From: Streptomyces nymphaeiformis | GTDB lineage: Bacteria; Actinomycetota; Actinomycetes; Streptomycetales; Streptomycetaceae | DNA length: 64,000 bases | Reading direction: 5' to 3' | Assembly: GCF_014203895.1 (NCBI RefSeq) | Contig: NZ_JACHJY010000011.1 | Coordinates: 1-64,000, forward strand | Shown here: positions 8,452 to 16,333 of the stretch, piece after piece | How the letters are laid out: the number at the start of each line of letters is the position of its first letter | Numbering within the stretch: the stretch's first letter is position 1 | Program-made: the position numbers and the translations under genes | The notes under the pieces: model-generated | Seen by the model: the letters and a program-made list of their open reading frames with translations, nothing else | What the model was told of the DNA's origin: nothing | The model's database searches: none

Positions 8452-8590
8452 CGCGAAAGATGATCGGACCAGTGCGTCATCGGGGCGTCACCGACTGTGA
8501 GTTGGACGGGGGTCGTGGGGATGTGGGGGGAAGGGTGGGCATGGGAGCGCGGGCCGGGGCAGGGGGGTGCGTGTGGGGGGCGCGGAGCGG

Positions 8591-9376
8591 TCAGCGGGCG
8601 TCGTCCGGGAGGAGGCGGGCCAGGGTGCGGACGGCCCGGTACTGGAGGGTCTTGATCGCGCCCTCGTTCTTGCCCATGACCCGGGCGGTCTCGGCGACGG
8701 AGAGGCCCTGGAGGAAGCGCAGGGTCACGCACTCCTGCTGCTGGGGGTTGAGGCGGCGGACCGCGTCGAGCAGGGCGGCGTTCGACAGGGACTCCAGGAC
8801 GGAGTCCTCCGGGCTGCGCTCGACCTCGTTGGCGTCGAGCATCTCGCCGGTGGTGACTTCCAGGCGGAAGCGGCTGGACTTGAAGTGGTCGGCGACCAGG
8901 TTCCGGGCGATGGTGACGAGCCAGGCGCCGAAGTCGCGGCCCTGCCAGGTGAAGGTGGAGATCCGGCGCAGGGCGCGCAGGAAGGTCTCGCTGGTGAGGT
9001 CCTCCGCCGTCGCCTTGCCGCCGACGCGGTAGTAGATGTAGCGGTAGACCGTGTCGCTGTACTGGTCGTACAGGCGGCCGAAGGCCTCGGCCTCGCCGGC
9101 CTGGGCGCGCTCGACCAGGTCCATCATGCGGGCGCTGTCGCTGTCCGCGGTGGGGCGGCGGGCGGTGGTCGAGGCTCCTGAGCGGGCGCCGCGTCTGCTC
9201 ACGGCGGCGCCGCCGTCGGCCAGGGCGTAGCAAGGGCCGACGGGTGCCGGTGCGGCGAAGGCGAAGGCGGGGACAGGGCCGGCGTACGCGGTGGGGACGA
9301 AGCCGCGCAAGTGGTCGAGGACCGTTGCGCGCAGCGTAGCCAGGCCCGAGGTGTCAACCCCGACGTGTGGGTACAC
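8591..9376 (-). CDS. bldN: BldN, ECF RNA polymerase sigma factor for aerial development
   Basis: A 261-residue ECF sigma factor. Residues 1-85 are the long N-terminal extension characteristic of BldN, which is removed by proteolysis in S. coelicolor. Region 2 spans about 86-170 with FGRLYDQYSDTVYRYIYYR and AEDLTSETFLRAL. Region 4 spans 195-255 with LNPQQQECVTLRFLQGLSVAE and the recognition helix KNEGAIKTLQYRAVR. It directs transcription of chaplin, rodlin and bldM genes during aerial hypha formation. The start is GTG at 9376 (MYPHVGVD) with GGGAG five bases upstream. The anti-sigma gene rsbN lies just downstream. Confidence 0.95.
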   Translation of the reverse strand: MYPHVGVDTSGLATLRATVLDHLRGFVPTAYAGPVPAFAFAAPAPVGPCYALADGGAAVSRRGARSGASTTARRPTADSDSARMMDLVERAQAGEAEAFGRLYDQYSDTVYRYIYYRVGGKATAEDLTSETFLRALRRISTFTWQGRDFGAWLVTIARNLVADHFKSSRFRLEVTTGEMLDANEVERSPEDSVLESLSNAALLDAVRRLNPQQQECVTLRFLQGLSVAETARVMGKNEGAIKTLQYRAVRTLARLLPDDAR

Positions 9377-9805
9377 GGGACTCCCAGAGGCAGAGCTTCC
9401 ATCACGTGCAGTGCGGGACCGTTCACCCGTCGTGGCGACGTGAGGGGTCCTTTGTGCGTCTGAGGAGAATAACGCTTCGTACAGGCAGCGCTACACCGAG
9501 TTGCCTAAATCACCGGTTACGTCGTATCTGTTACTGCTTGTAGTCGCATCAAGGTGCGGTTCGTGACCGGTTGTTGATCGCTTTGCTTCCGACTGTGACT
9601 ACGCGGGCGATGCGTTGTGCTCAAGTGCGGGGCGCGTGAGTGAACGGGGCCGCTGCGGGGTAAGGGGGCGGGAATGCCCGGGAGTCGACCTGTGCGGTGC
9701 TGTTCGACCACGGACGGGTGAGCGGGGCTGGTCCGGTGTTGTCGCAGATGATCGCAGCCGAAACGTATCGGCAGGACCCTCCCGTGAACCGGTGCCGGAC
9801 CCGCG
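9377..9805 (-). promoter_or_regulatory. long intergenic region upstream of bldN
   Basis: No gene is visible in these 429 bases. On the minus strand, TTGATG (9552-9547) and AGATAC (9529-9524) are 17 bases apart and could be a vegetative-type promoter giving a leader of about 140 bases. bldN is a known BldD target, but I could not find a full-length BldD box here, only poor partial matches. The part beyond 9600 shows nothing I can name. Confidence 0.35.
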
Positions 9806-10753
9806 TCAGTGGCGGCGGCGGTGCAGGGCGACCGCGGCGGCCGTGCCGCCCGCCAGCGCGCCCAGGCCCGCGGCGGCGGGGATGCCGACCTTCGCGGCCT
9901 TCCGGCCGGTCCGGTAGTCGCGCAGCCGCCAGTCCCGGTCCTTCGCGTGCTTGCGCAGCTTGGTGTCCGGGTTGATCGCGTACGGATGCCCCACCAGCGA
10001 CAGCATCGGGATGTCGTTGTGCGAGTCGCTGTACGCGGCGCAGCGGTTCAGATCGAGGCCCTCGGCGGCGGCCAGCGCCCGTACCGCCTCGGCCTTGGCC
10101 GGGCCGTGCAGCAGCTCGCCGACCAGCCGGCCCGTGTAGACCCCGTCCACCGACTCCGCGACCGTGCCGAGCGCGCCGGTGAGGCCGAGGCGGCGGGCGA
10201 TGATCGTGGCCGTCTCGACCGGGGCGGCCGTGACCAGCCAGACCTTCTGGCCCGCGTCCAGGTGCGCCTGGGCGAGGCCGCGGGTCCCGGGCCAGATGCG
10301 GTCGGCCATGTACTCGTCGTAGATCTCCTCGCCGATCGACATCAGTTCGGAGACGCGGTGGCCCTTGACGATGGAGAGCGCGCTGTCGCGGGCCTCCTGC
10401 ATGTGCGCCGGGTCCTCGACGCCGGCCAGCCGGAACCAGACCTGCGCCCAGGCGAAGCGCGCGAGTTCACGGCGCTGGAAGAACTTCCGCTTGTACAGGC
10501 CGCGGCCGAAGTGGAAGATCGCGGCGCCCTGCATCACGGTGTTGTCGAGGTCGAAGAAGGCGGCTGCGCGCACGTCGCCGACGACCGGGAACTCGGGCTC
10601 CGCGGCCTCGGGTTCGGCGGTGGTGGACTCCTCGCGCTCCTGTTCCAGCTGGAGCGAGGACTTGCGCGCCGCCTCGGCGGCGGCCTCGCCTGCCAGGACG
10701 CTGCGCGCGGTGGCGGAGCGCCTACGGGGGGTGAGCCATCCCAGTGCGGCCAT
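9806..10753 (-). CDS. HAD-IB family hydrolase (SerB-like phosphatase)
   Basis: A 315-residue protein. After a charged leader of about 60 residues comes a subfamily IB HAD domain: motif I AAFFDLDNTVMQGAA, motif II VWLVTAAPVE, a lysine in HGPAKAEAV, and motif IV AYSDSHNDIPML. The C-terminal VGIPAAAGLGALAGGTAAAVAL is hydrophobic and could be a membrane anchor, followed by a HRRRH tail. Homologues resemble phosphoserine phosphatase and related inhibitors, but the substrate is unknown. ATG at 10753 (MAALGWLTPRRR) is preferred from homologue memory; ATG at 10765 is the alternative. The gene points the same way as bldN but lies upstream of it. Confidence 0.8.
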   Translation of the reverse strand: MAALGWLTPRRRSATARSVLAGEAAAEAARKSSLQLEQEREESTTAEPEAAEPEFPVVGDVRAAAFFDLDNTVMQGAAIFHFGRGLYKRKFFQRRELARFAWAQVWFRLAGVEDPAHMQEARDSALSIVKGHRVSELMSIGEEIYDEYMADRIWPGTRGLAQAHLDAGQKVWLVTAAPVETATIIARRLGLTGALGTVAESVDGVYTGRLVGELLHGPAKAEAVRALAAAEGLDLNRCAAYSDSHNDIPMLSLVGHPYAINPDTKLRKHAKDRDWRLRDYRTGRKAAKVGIPAAAGLGALAGGTAAAVALHRRRH

Positions 10754-10846
10754 GTCGTTGAGCATAGCCAGTCTGTTCGGTACTTCCCGACTTGTGAGGA
10801 TGCCGTCGTGTGAACAGTGGGGACTCCACTGTTACCCGGCGCCAGA

Positions 10847-11125
10847 ATGGACGCCATGTTCGGACGTACGAAGAAGAAGGCCGCCGCCTCGCGGACCGTC
10901 ACGCTGATCGGCAAGCCGGGGTGCCATCTCTGCGACGACGCCCGCGCGGTGATCGAGGCCGTGTGCGCGGAGACCGGAGCATCCTGGGAGGAGAAGGACA
11001 TCACCCGGGACGAGGAGCTCCACCGGGCGTACTGGGAGCAGATTCCCGTCGTCCTGATCGACGGTGAACAGCACACCTTCTGGCGCGTGGACGCCGGCCG
11101 GCTCCGGCGCGAACTGGGTGCCTGA
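10847..11125 (+). CDS. glutaredoxin family protein
   Basis: A 92-residue thioredoxin-fold protein with the redox motif CHLC in LIGKPGCHLCDDAR and the cis-proline segment QIPVVLIDGEQ. The fold matches the DUF836/glutaredoxin-like group. It would reduce disulfides or glutathionyl- or mycothiol-like adducts in the cytoplasm. Start ATG is at 10847, with ATG at 10856 (MFGRTKKK) as the alternative; neither has a clear ribosome site. It lies upstream of the rex operon in the same direction, separated by the rex promoter region. Confidence 0.85.
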   Translation: MDAMFGRTKKKAAASRTVTLIGKPGCHLCDDARAVIEAVCAETGASWEEKDITRDEELHRAYWEQIPVVLIDGEQHTFWRVDAGRLRRELGA

Positions 11126-11303
11126 CCGAAAGACGGTTACCATCATGGACGTTTTGTTGGGTTTCGGGGGCGGCATCGTGAGGAGAGTGTGCGGCTTTGC
11201 CTCCTTCGGGATCTCAACGCGCTGACGCACTCCGCGGTTCCGCGACGATAGGAACCGGCCGCGTGACCCCGGTCACTTTGGGCGGACAAAACGGACACCA
11301 TCT

Positions 11304-11321
11304 TTGTGCACGCGTTCACAA
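11304..11321 (+). promoter_or_regulatory. Rex operator (ROP) in the rex-hemACD promoter
   Basis: TTGTGCACGCGTTCACAA fits the Rex operator consensus TTGTGAANNNNTTCACAA with one change in the left arm. Its first bases coincide with a possible -35, TTGTGC, followed 17 bases later by TAGCCT at 11327-11332. Bound Rex would therefore block polymerase directly. Rex in S. coelicolor represses its own rex-hem operon and is released when NADH rises. Confidence 0.92.
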
Positions 11322-11397
11322 AGACATAGCCTGCATTCGACGGGGCGGTCTTGTGACGTACGGCCGCCTGCAGCCCCGCTCATCCCGCAGGAGCACC

Positions 11398-12204
11398 GTG
11401 GCAACTGGCCGAACTCACCGACCGGCGACCCGTAGCCGAGGAATTCCCGAGGCCACCGTCGCCCGGCTTCCGCTCTATCTCCGCGCACTCACCGCGCTCT
11501 CGGAGCGCTCCGTACCCACGGTCTCCTCCGAGGAGCTCGCGGCCGCGGCGGGGGTCAACTCCGCGAAGCTGCGCAAGGACTTCAGCTACCTCGGCTCGTA
11601 CGGCACCCGCGGTGTCGGCTACGACGTCGAGTACCTCGTCTACCAGATCTCCCGTGAGCTGGGGCTCACCCAGGACTGGCCCGTCGTCATCGTCGGCATC
11701 GGCAACCTCGGTGCCGCCCTCGCCGGCTACGGAGGCTTCGCCTCCCGCGGCTTCCGCGTCGCCGCGCTCATCGACGCCGACCCCGCCATGACCGGCAAGC
11801 CGGTCGCCGGGATCCCCGTCCAGCACAGCGACGACCTCGAGAAGATCATCAGCGAGGACGGCGTCTCCATCGGCGTCATCGCGACCCCGGCCGGCGTCGC
11901 CCAGCAGGTCTGCGACCGGCTCGTGGCCGCCGGAGTCACCTCCATCCTGAACTTCGCCCCGACCGTGCTCTCCGTGCCCGACGGCGTCGACGTGCGCAAG
12001 GTCGACCTCTCCATCGAGCTGCAGATCCTCGCCTTCCACGAGCAGCGCAAGGCCGGCGAGGAGAGCAGCGCCGAGGAGGGCCCCGAGGCGCTCGCCGAGC
12101 CGGAGCCTGCCGCCGCCGTCGTGGCGCCGGCCCCCCGTGGCACCACGGGCACCACCGGTCGCAAGGGACCCGACGGGGACGTCCCCGCGGTGATGCCGGC
12201 ATGA
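11398..12204 (+). CDS. rex: redox-sensing transcriptional repressor Rex
   Basis: A 268-residue repressor. Residues 20-80 form the winged helix (LPLYLRALTAL, then SSEELAAAAGVNSAKLRKDFSYLG). A Rossmann NAD(H) domain starts at about 95, with VGIGNLG at 99-105, and ends with the domain-swapped helix LSIELQILAFHEQ. Rex senses the NADH/NAD+ ratio and represses respiratory and haem genes when NADH is low. The Ala/Pro/Gly tail after residue 215 is disordered-looking. GTG at 11398 is preceded by GGAG five bases upstream. The stop overlaps the hemA start (ATGA), showing tight coupling, and the Rex operator lies about 77 bases upstream. Confidence 0.97.
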   Translation: MATGRTHRPATRSRGIPEATVARLPLYLRALTALSERSVPTVSSEELAAAAGVNSAKLRKDFSYLGSYGTRGVGYDVEYLVYQISRELGLTQDWPVVIVGIGNLGAALAGYGGFASRGFRVAALIDADPAMTGKPVAGIPVQHSDDLEKIISEDGVSIGVIATPAGVAQQVCDRLVAAGVTSILNFAPTVLSVPDGVDVRKVDLSIELQILAFHEQRKAGEESSAEEGPEALAEPEPAAAVVAPAPRGTTGTTGRKGPDGDVPAVMPA

Positions 12205-13556
12205 GCCTCCTCGTCGTCGGACTGAGCCACCGCAGCGCCCCCGTCTCCATCCTGGAGCGGGCCTCGCTGTCGGCGGACACCCAGGCCAAGCTGCTCCAGG
12301 ACACCCTCGCCGCCGAACCGGCCGCCGAAGCCACCGTCCTGGCCACCTGCAACCGCATCGAGCTCTACGCCGACGTGGACAAGTTCCACGCCGGTGTCGC
12401 CGAGCTGTCCACGCTGCTCGCGCAGCACAGCGGCGTCGGCCTGGACGAGCTCACTCCTTATCTCTACGTGCACTACGAGGACCGGGCCGTCCACCACCTC
12501 TTCTCGGTGGCCTGCGGGCTCGACTCCATGGTCGTCGGCGAGGGCCAGATCCTCGGCCAGATCAAGGACACCCTCGCCCTCGGCCAGGACCTCCACACCG
12601 CGGGACGGCTCCTCAACGACCTGTTCCAGCAGGCCCTGAGGGTCGGCAAGCGCGCCCACAGCGAGACCGGGATCGACCGGGCCGGGCAGTCGCTCGTCAC
12701 CTTCGGCCTGGAGCAGCTCGCGCAGGACGCCGACGTCGAGACCTGGGCCAAGGGCAAGAAGGCCCTCGTCATCGGCGCCGGCTCGATGTCCTCGCTCGCC
12801 GCCGCCACCCTGGCGCGCTCCGGCGTCTCCGAGATCGTCATCGCCAACCGCACCCTGGCCCGCGCCGAGCGGCTCGCGCAGATCCTGAACGAGCCCGGGG
12901 GAACGGGCGTGGCCGCACGCGCGGTCGAGATGGTTGCCGTCGGCGACGAACTGACACGTGCCGACGTCGTCGTCTCCTGCACCGGCGCCACCGGACTCGT
13001 CCTCACCGGCGAGGCCGTCGAGGACGCCGCGCGCGGACGCCGCGACCCGCTCTTCCTCCTTGACCTCGCCATGCCCCGCGACATCGACGCCGCCGCCCAC
13101 CGCATCCCCGGTGCCCGGCTCGTCGACATCGAGTCGCTCGCCGAGGCCTCCGCCGACGCCCCCATGGCCTCCGACGTCGACCAGGTCCGCGGCATCGTCT
13201 CCGACGAGGTCGCCGCCTTCGGCGCGGCCCAGCGCGCCGCCCACATCACCCCGACCGTGGTCGCCCTGCGCACCATGGCCGCCGAAGTGGTCGCCGGCGA
13301 GGTCGCCCGCCTCGAAGGCCGCCTCCCCGGCCTCGACGACAAGCAGCGCGCCGAGATCACGCAGACCGTGCGCCGCGTCGTCGACAAGCTCCTGCACGCG
13401 CCGACCGTGCGGGTCAAGCAGCTGGCCAGCGAGCCCGGCGGCGCCGGGTACGCGGACGCGCTGCGGACACTCTTCGACCTCGACCCGGAGACGGTGGCTT
13501 CTGTCAGCCGGGCCGACCTGAATGACGCCGACGTCAAGAACCGAGGGCGAGTATGA
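12201..13556 (+). CDS. hemA: glutamyl-tRNA reductase
   Basis: A 451-residue enzyme that reduces glutamyl-tRNA(Glu) to glutamate-1-semialdehyde, the first committed step of C5-pathway tetrapyrrole synthesis. The nucleophilic cysteine is residue 50 in ATCNRIELY. GEGQILGQIKDTL and the NADPH-binding VIGAGSMSSLAAATL follow, with the spinal and dimerisation helices at the C-terminus. The length is normal for actinobacteria. It overlaps rex and hemC by four bases at each end, so the operon is translationally coupled and under Rex control. Confidence 0.96.
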   Translation: MSLLVVGLSHRSAPVSILERASLSADTQAKLLQDTLAAEPAAEATVLATCNRIELYADVDKFHAGVAELSTLLAQHSGVGLDELTPYLYVHYEDRAVHHLFSVACGLDSMVVGEGQILGQIKDTLALGQDLHTAGRLLNDLFQQALRVGKRAHSETGIDRAGQSLVTFGLEQLAQDADVETWAKGKKALVIGAGSMSSLAAATLARSGVSEIVIANRTLARAERLAQILNEPGGTGVAARAVEMVAVGDELTRADVVVSCTGATGLVLTGEAVEDAARGRRDPLFLLDLAMPRDIDAAAHRIPGARLVDIESLAEASADAPMASDVDQVRGIVSDEVAAFGAAQRAAHITPTVVALRTMAAEVVAGEVARLEGRLPGLDDKQRAEITQTVRRVVDKLLHAPTVRVKQLASEPGGAGYADALRTLFDLDPETVASVSRADLNDADVKNRGRV

Positions 13557-14539
13557 CCGAGAGGGCACTGAGGCTCGGGACCAGGCGCAGCAAGCTCGCC
13601 ATGGCCCAGTCCGGGCACGTGGCCGACGCCGTCCGGCAGCTGACCGGCCGGCCCGTCGAGCTCGTGGAGATCACGACGTACGGGGACACCTCCCGGGAGC
13701 ACCTGGCGCAGATCGGCGGCACCGGCGTCTTCGTCGCCGCGCTGCGCGACGCGCTGCTCGCCGGCGAGGTGGACTTCGCCGTGCACTCCCTGAAGGACCT
13801 GCCGACCGCCCAGCACCCCGACCTGGTGCTGGCCGCGATCCCGCTGCGCGAGGACCCGCGCGACGTACTGATCGCGGGCGAGGGCGTCACGCTGGACACG
13901 CTGCCCAAGGGCGCGCGCGTCGGCACCGGCTCCCCGCGGCGCATGGCGCAGCTCCACGCGTACGCACGCAACCACGGCCTGGACGTCACCTGCGTCCCGA
14001 TCCGCGGCAACGTGGACACCCGCGTCGGCTACGTCCGCAAGGGCGAGCTCGACGCGGTCGTCCTGGCCGCAGCCGGACTCAACCGCATCGGCGGGACCGA
14101 CGAGCTCCTCGGCGGCCTGACCGCCGAGCCGCTGGCCGTCGACACCGTCCTGCCCGCTCCCGGCCAGGGGGCCCTGGCCGTCGAATGCCTGGCGTCGAAC
14201 ACCGAACTCGTCGCCGCGCTCGCGCCGCTCGACGACCCGCACACGCGGGCCGCCGTGACCGCCGAGCGATCCCTGCTCGCCGCCCTGGAGGCCGGCTGCT
14301 CCGCACCCGTGGGTGCGCTGGCCGACCTGCTGGCCGACGACCCCGGTCACGGGCAGGTTGTCACCGAAATGCGCCTGCGCGGCGTCGTCGGCACCACCGA
14401 CGGCTCGACGCTGGTGCAGCTGTCCACCACCGGACCCGTACCCACCTCGCACGACGAGGCCCTGGCGCTCGGACGCGAACTCGCGGACGAGATGCTCGCC
14501 AAGGGTGCGGCCGGTCTTATGGGGGAGCGAGCACTTTGA
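13553..14539 (+). CDS. hemC: hydroxymethylbilane synthase (porphobilinogen deaminase)
   Basis: A 328-residue enzyme that polymerises four porphobilinogens into hydroxymethylbilane. Signatures include LRLGTRRSKLAMAQ, the VHSLKDLPT loop with the catalytic aspartate in the DEL/DFAVHSLKD region, RRMAQL, IRGNVDTR, and the cofactor-carrying cysteine at residue 249 in EAGCSAPVGA. Length and motifs are intact. The start overlaps the hemA stop as ATGA, and the stop overlaps the TTG start of hemD. Confidence 0.96.
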   Translation: MTERALRLGTRRSKLAMAQSGHVADAVRQLTGRPVELVEITTYGDTSREHLAQIGGTGVFVAALRDALLAGEVDFAVHSLKDLPTAQHPDLVLAAIPLREDPRDVLIAGEGVTLDTLPKGARVGTGSPRRMAQLHAYARNHGLDVTCVPIRGNVDTRVGYVRKGELDAVVLAAAGLNRIGGTDELLGGLTAEPLAVDTVLPAPGQGALAVECLASNTELVAALAPLDDPHTRAAVTAERSLLAALEAGCSAPVGALADLLADDPGHGQVVTEMRLRGVVGTTDGSTLVQLSTTGPVPTSHDEALALGRELADEMLAKGAAGLMGERAL

Positions 14540-16206
14540 GCCCCACCAGCCCGACCACCAGCCCCCTGTCCCCGGCCTTCGCGGGCCATGGGCACGTCAC
14601 GTTCCTCGGCGCAGGCCCGGGCGACCCCGGACTCCTGACCCTCAGGGCCGTCGAGGCCCTCGCGGGGGCGGACGTCCTGATCGCCGAGCCGGAGGTGCTC
14701 GAGGTCGTTCGCGGCCATGCGCGCGCGGGGGTGAGCACGCCTGAGCTGACGGTTGTTGACGAGGCGTCAACAGCCGCCGGTGTCCCCGTGTTGAGGGATG
14801 CGGCCAATCTTGTCATGGAGGCCGCGCGGGGCGGCAGGCGGGTCGTCCGTGCGGTGACCGGCGACCCCGGCCTCGACGGGAACGCCGGAGCCGAGATGCT
14901 CGCCTGCGCCGCCGAGGGCATCCCCTTCGAGGTCGTCCCCGGCGTCGCGACCGCCGTCGGCGTGCCCGCGTACGCCGGTGTCCCGCTGCGCGACGCGCAG
15001 GGCACCGACGTCCGCTTCGTCGACGCGCGGACCGCCGACGAGCGGTGCTGGGCCGAGGTCGGTGCCTCGGACGGGACCGTCGTCGTCTCCACGTCCCTCG
15101 ACTCGGTCGCCGCGGCGGCCGGTGAGCTGGTGGCGGCTGGCCGTAAGCCGGACACCCCGCTCACCGTCACGATCGCGGGTACGACGACGCGCCAGCGCAC
15201 CTGGAACGCGACCCTCGGGACGATCGCCCAGGTCTTCAAGCAGGGCAAGGTCCTCCCCTCGCCCGAGGGCCACCGGCCCGTCATAGCCGTGGTCGGCGAG
15301 CGCAGCGCCCCGGCGCAGCGGGACCAGCTGTCGTGGTTCGAGTCGAAGCCGCTCTTCGGCTGGCGGGTCCTCGTGCCGCGCACCAAGGAGCAGGCCGCGT
15401 CGCTCTCCGACCAGCTGCGCTCGTACGGCGCCGTGCCGCACGAGGTGCCGACGATCGCCGTCGAGCCGCCGCGCACGCCCCAGCAGATGGAGCGCGCGGT
15501 CAAGGGGCTCGTCACCGGCCGCTACGAGTGGATCGCCTTCACCTCCGTCAACGCGGTCAAGGCGGTGCGGGAGAAGTTCGAGGAGTACGGGCTCGACGCC
15601 CGCGCCTTCGCCGGGATCAAGGTCGCGGCGGTGGGCGAGCAGACCGCCGCCGCCCTGGTCGACTTCGGTGTGAAGCCGGACCTCGTGCCGTCGGGCGAGC
15701 AGTCCGCGGCGGGCCTCCTCGAGGACTGGCCGCCCTACGACCCGGTCTTCGACCCGATCGACCGCGTCTTCCTGCCGCGCGCCGACATCGCGACCGAGAC
15801 GCTGGTCGCCGGCCTCATCGAGCTCGGGTGGGAGGTCGACGACGTCACCGCCTACCGGACGGTGCGCGCGTCGCCGCCGCCGGCGGACACGCGGGAGGCG
15901 ATCAAGGGCGGCGGTTTCGACGCCGTGCTCTTCACCTCCTCGTCGACCGTGCGGAACCTGGTCGGCATCGCGGGCAAGCCGCACAACGTGACGGTCATCG
16001 CCTGCATCGGGCCCGCCACGGCCAAGACGGCCGAGGAGCACGGGCTGCGCGTCGACGTGCTCTCGCCCGAGCCGTCGGTCCACAAGCTCGCGGAGGCGCT
16101 GGCCGACTTCGGGCTCCGTCGCCGGGAGTCGGCGCTGGAGGCGGGGGATCCGGTGACGCGGCCTTCGGAGCGGCGACCGGGTGCCAGGCGGCGTCGGACG
16201 ACGTAG
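14536..16206 (+). CDS. hemD: uroporphyrinogen-III synthase fused to a methyltransferase-like domain
   Basis: A 556-residue fusion. Residues 14-235 have the fold signature of uroporphyrinogen-III C-methyltransferase (VTFLGAGPGDPGLLTLRA and EVVPGVATAVGVPAYAGVPL), but the usual GGDPFVFGRG loop reads VTGDPGLDGNAG. Residues 260-525 form a uroporphyrinogen-III synthase domain with LVPRTKEQA, FTSVNAV and VLFTSSSTVRNL. The synthase closes and inverts ring D to give uroporphyrinogen III. The start is TTG at 14536, with GGGGGAG eight bases upstream, overlapping the hemC stop. This fusion is usual in Streptomyces. The methyltransferase activity is doubtful. Confidence 0.93.
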   Translation: MSPTSPTTSPLSPAFAGHGHVTFLGAGPGDPGLLTLRAVEALAGADVLIAEPEVLEVVRGHARAGVSTPELTVVDEASTAAGVPVLRDAANLVMEAARGGRRVVRAVTGDPGLDGNAGAEMLACAAEGIPFEVVPGVATAVGVPAYAGVPLRDAQGTDVRFVDARTADERCWAEVGASDGTVVVSTSLDSVAAAAGELVAAGRKPDTPLTVTIAGTTTRQRTWNATLGTIAQVFKQGKVLPSPEGHRPVIAVVGERSAPAQRDQLSWFESKPLFGWRVLVPRTKEQAASLSDQLRSYGAVPHEVPTIAVEPPRTPQQMERAVKGLVTGRYEWIAFTSVNAVKAVREKFEEYGLDARAFAGIKVAAVGEQTAAALVDFGVKPDLVPSGEQSAAGLLEDWPPYDPVFDPIDRVFLPRADIATETLVAGLIELGWEVDDVTAYRTVRASPPPADTREAIKGGGFDAVLFTSSSTVRNLVGIAGKPHNVTVIACIGPATAKTAEEHGLRVDVLSPEPSVHKLAEALADFGLRRRESALEAGDPVTRPSERRPGARRRRTT

Positions 16207-16224
16207 GCGGCGTAGCGGTTCTTT

Positions 16225-16259
16225 CGGGGCGCGGGTCCGGTTCACGGGCCCGCGCCCCG
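16225..16259 (+). terminator. GC-rich hairpin between hemD and hemB
   Basis: CGGGGCGCGGGTCCG pairs with CGGGCCCGCGCCCCG around GTTCA, with one G-T type pair. No T run follows, so it may attenuate rather than stop transcription into hemB. Confidence 0.5.
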
Positions 16260-16333
16260 CTGCTGTGCGGGCGGGGCGTATGCCCACAAGGTGTTGGTAA
16301 AGGCACGGTGGGGGCAGGCGTAGCCTCGGGGCT

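Noticed and set aside
9377..9805. BldD box upstream of bldN
   Set aside because: I looked for TNAC-N5-GTNA on both strands. The best candidates (around 9422 and 9530) miss several core bases, so no site is claimed although bldN is a known BldD target.
11727..13568. 613-codon minus-strand frame opposite rex-hemA
   Set aside because: Low-complexity Gly/Asp/Val composition, no start with a ribosome site, and it spans two well-supported genes.
13522..14535. Frame extending hemD upstream to give 894 codons
   Set aside because: The first 338 codons lie out of frame over hemC and are Arg/Pro-rich. The TTG at 14536 with GGGGGAG upstream is the true start.
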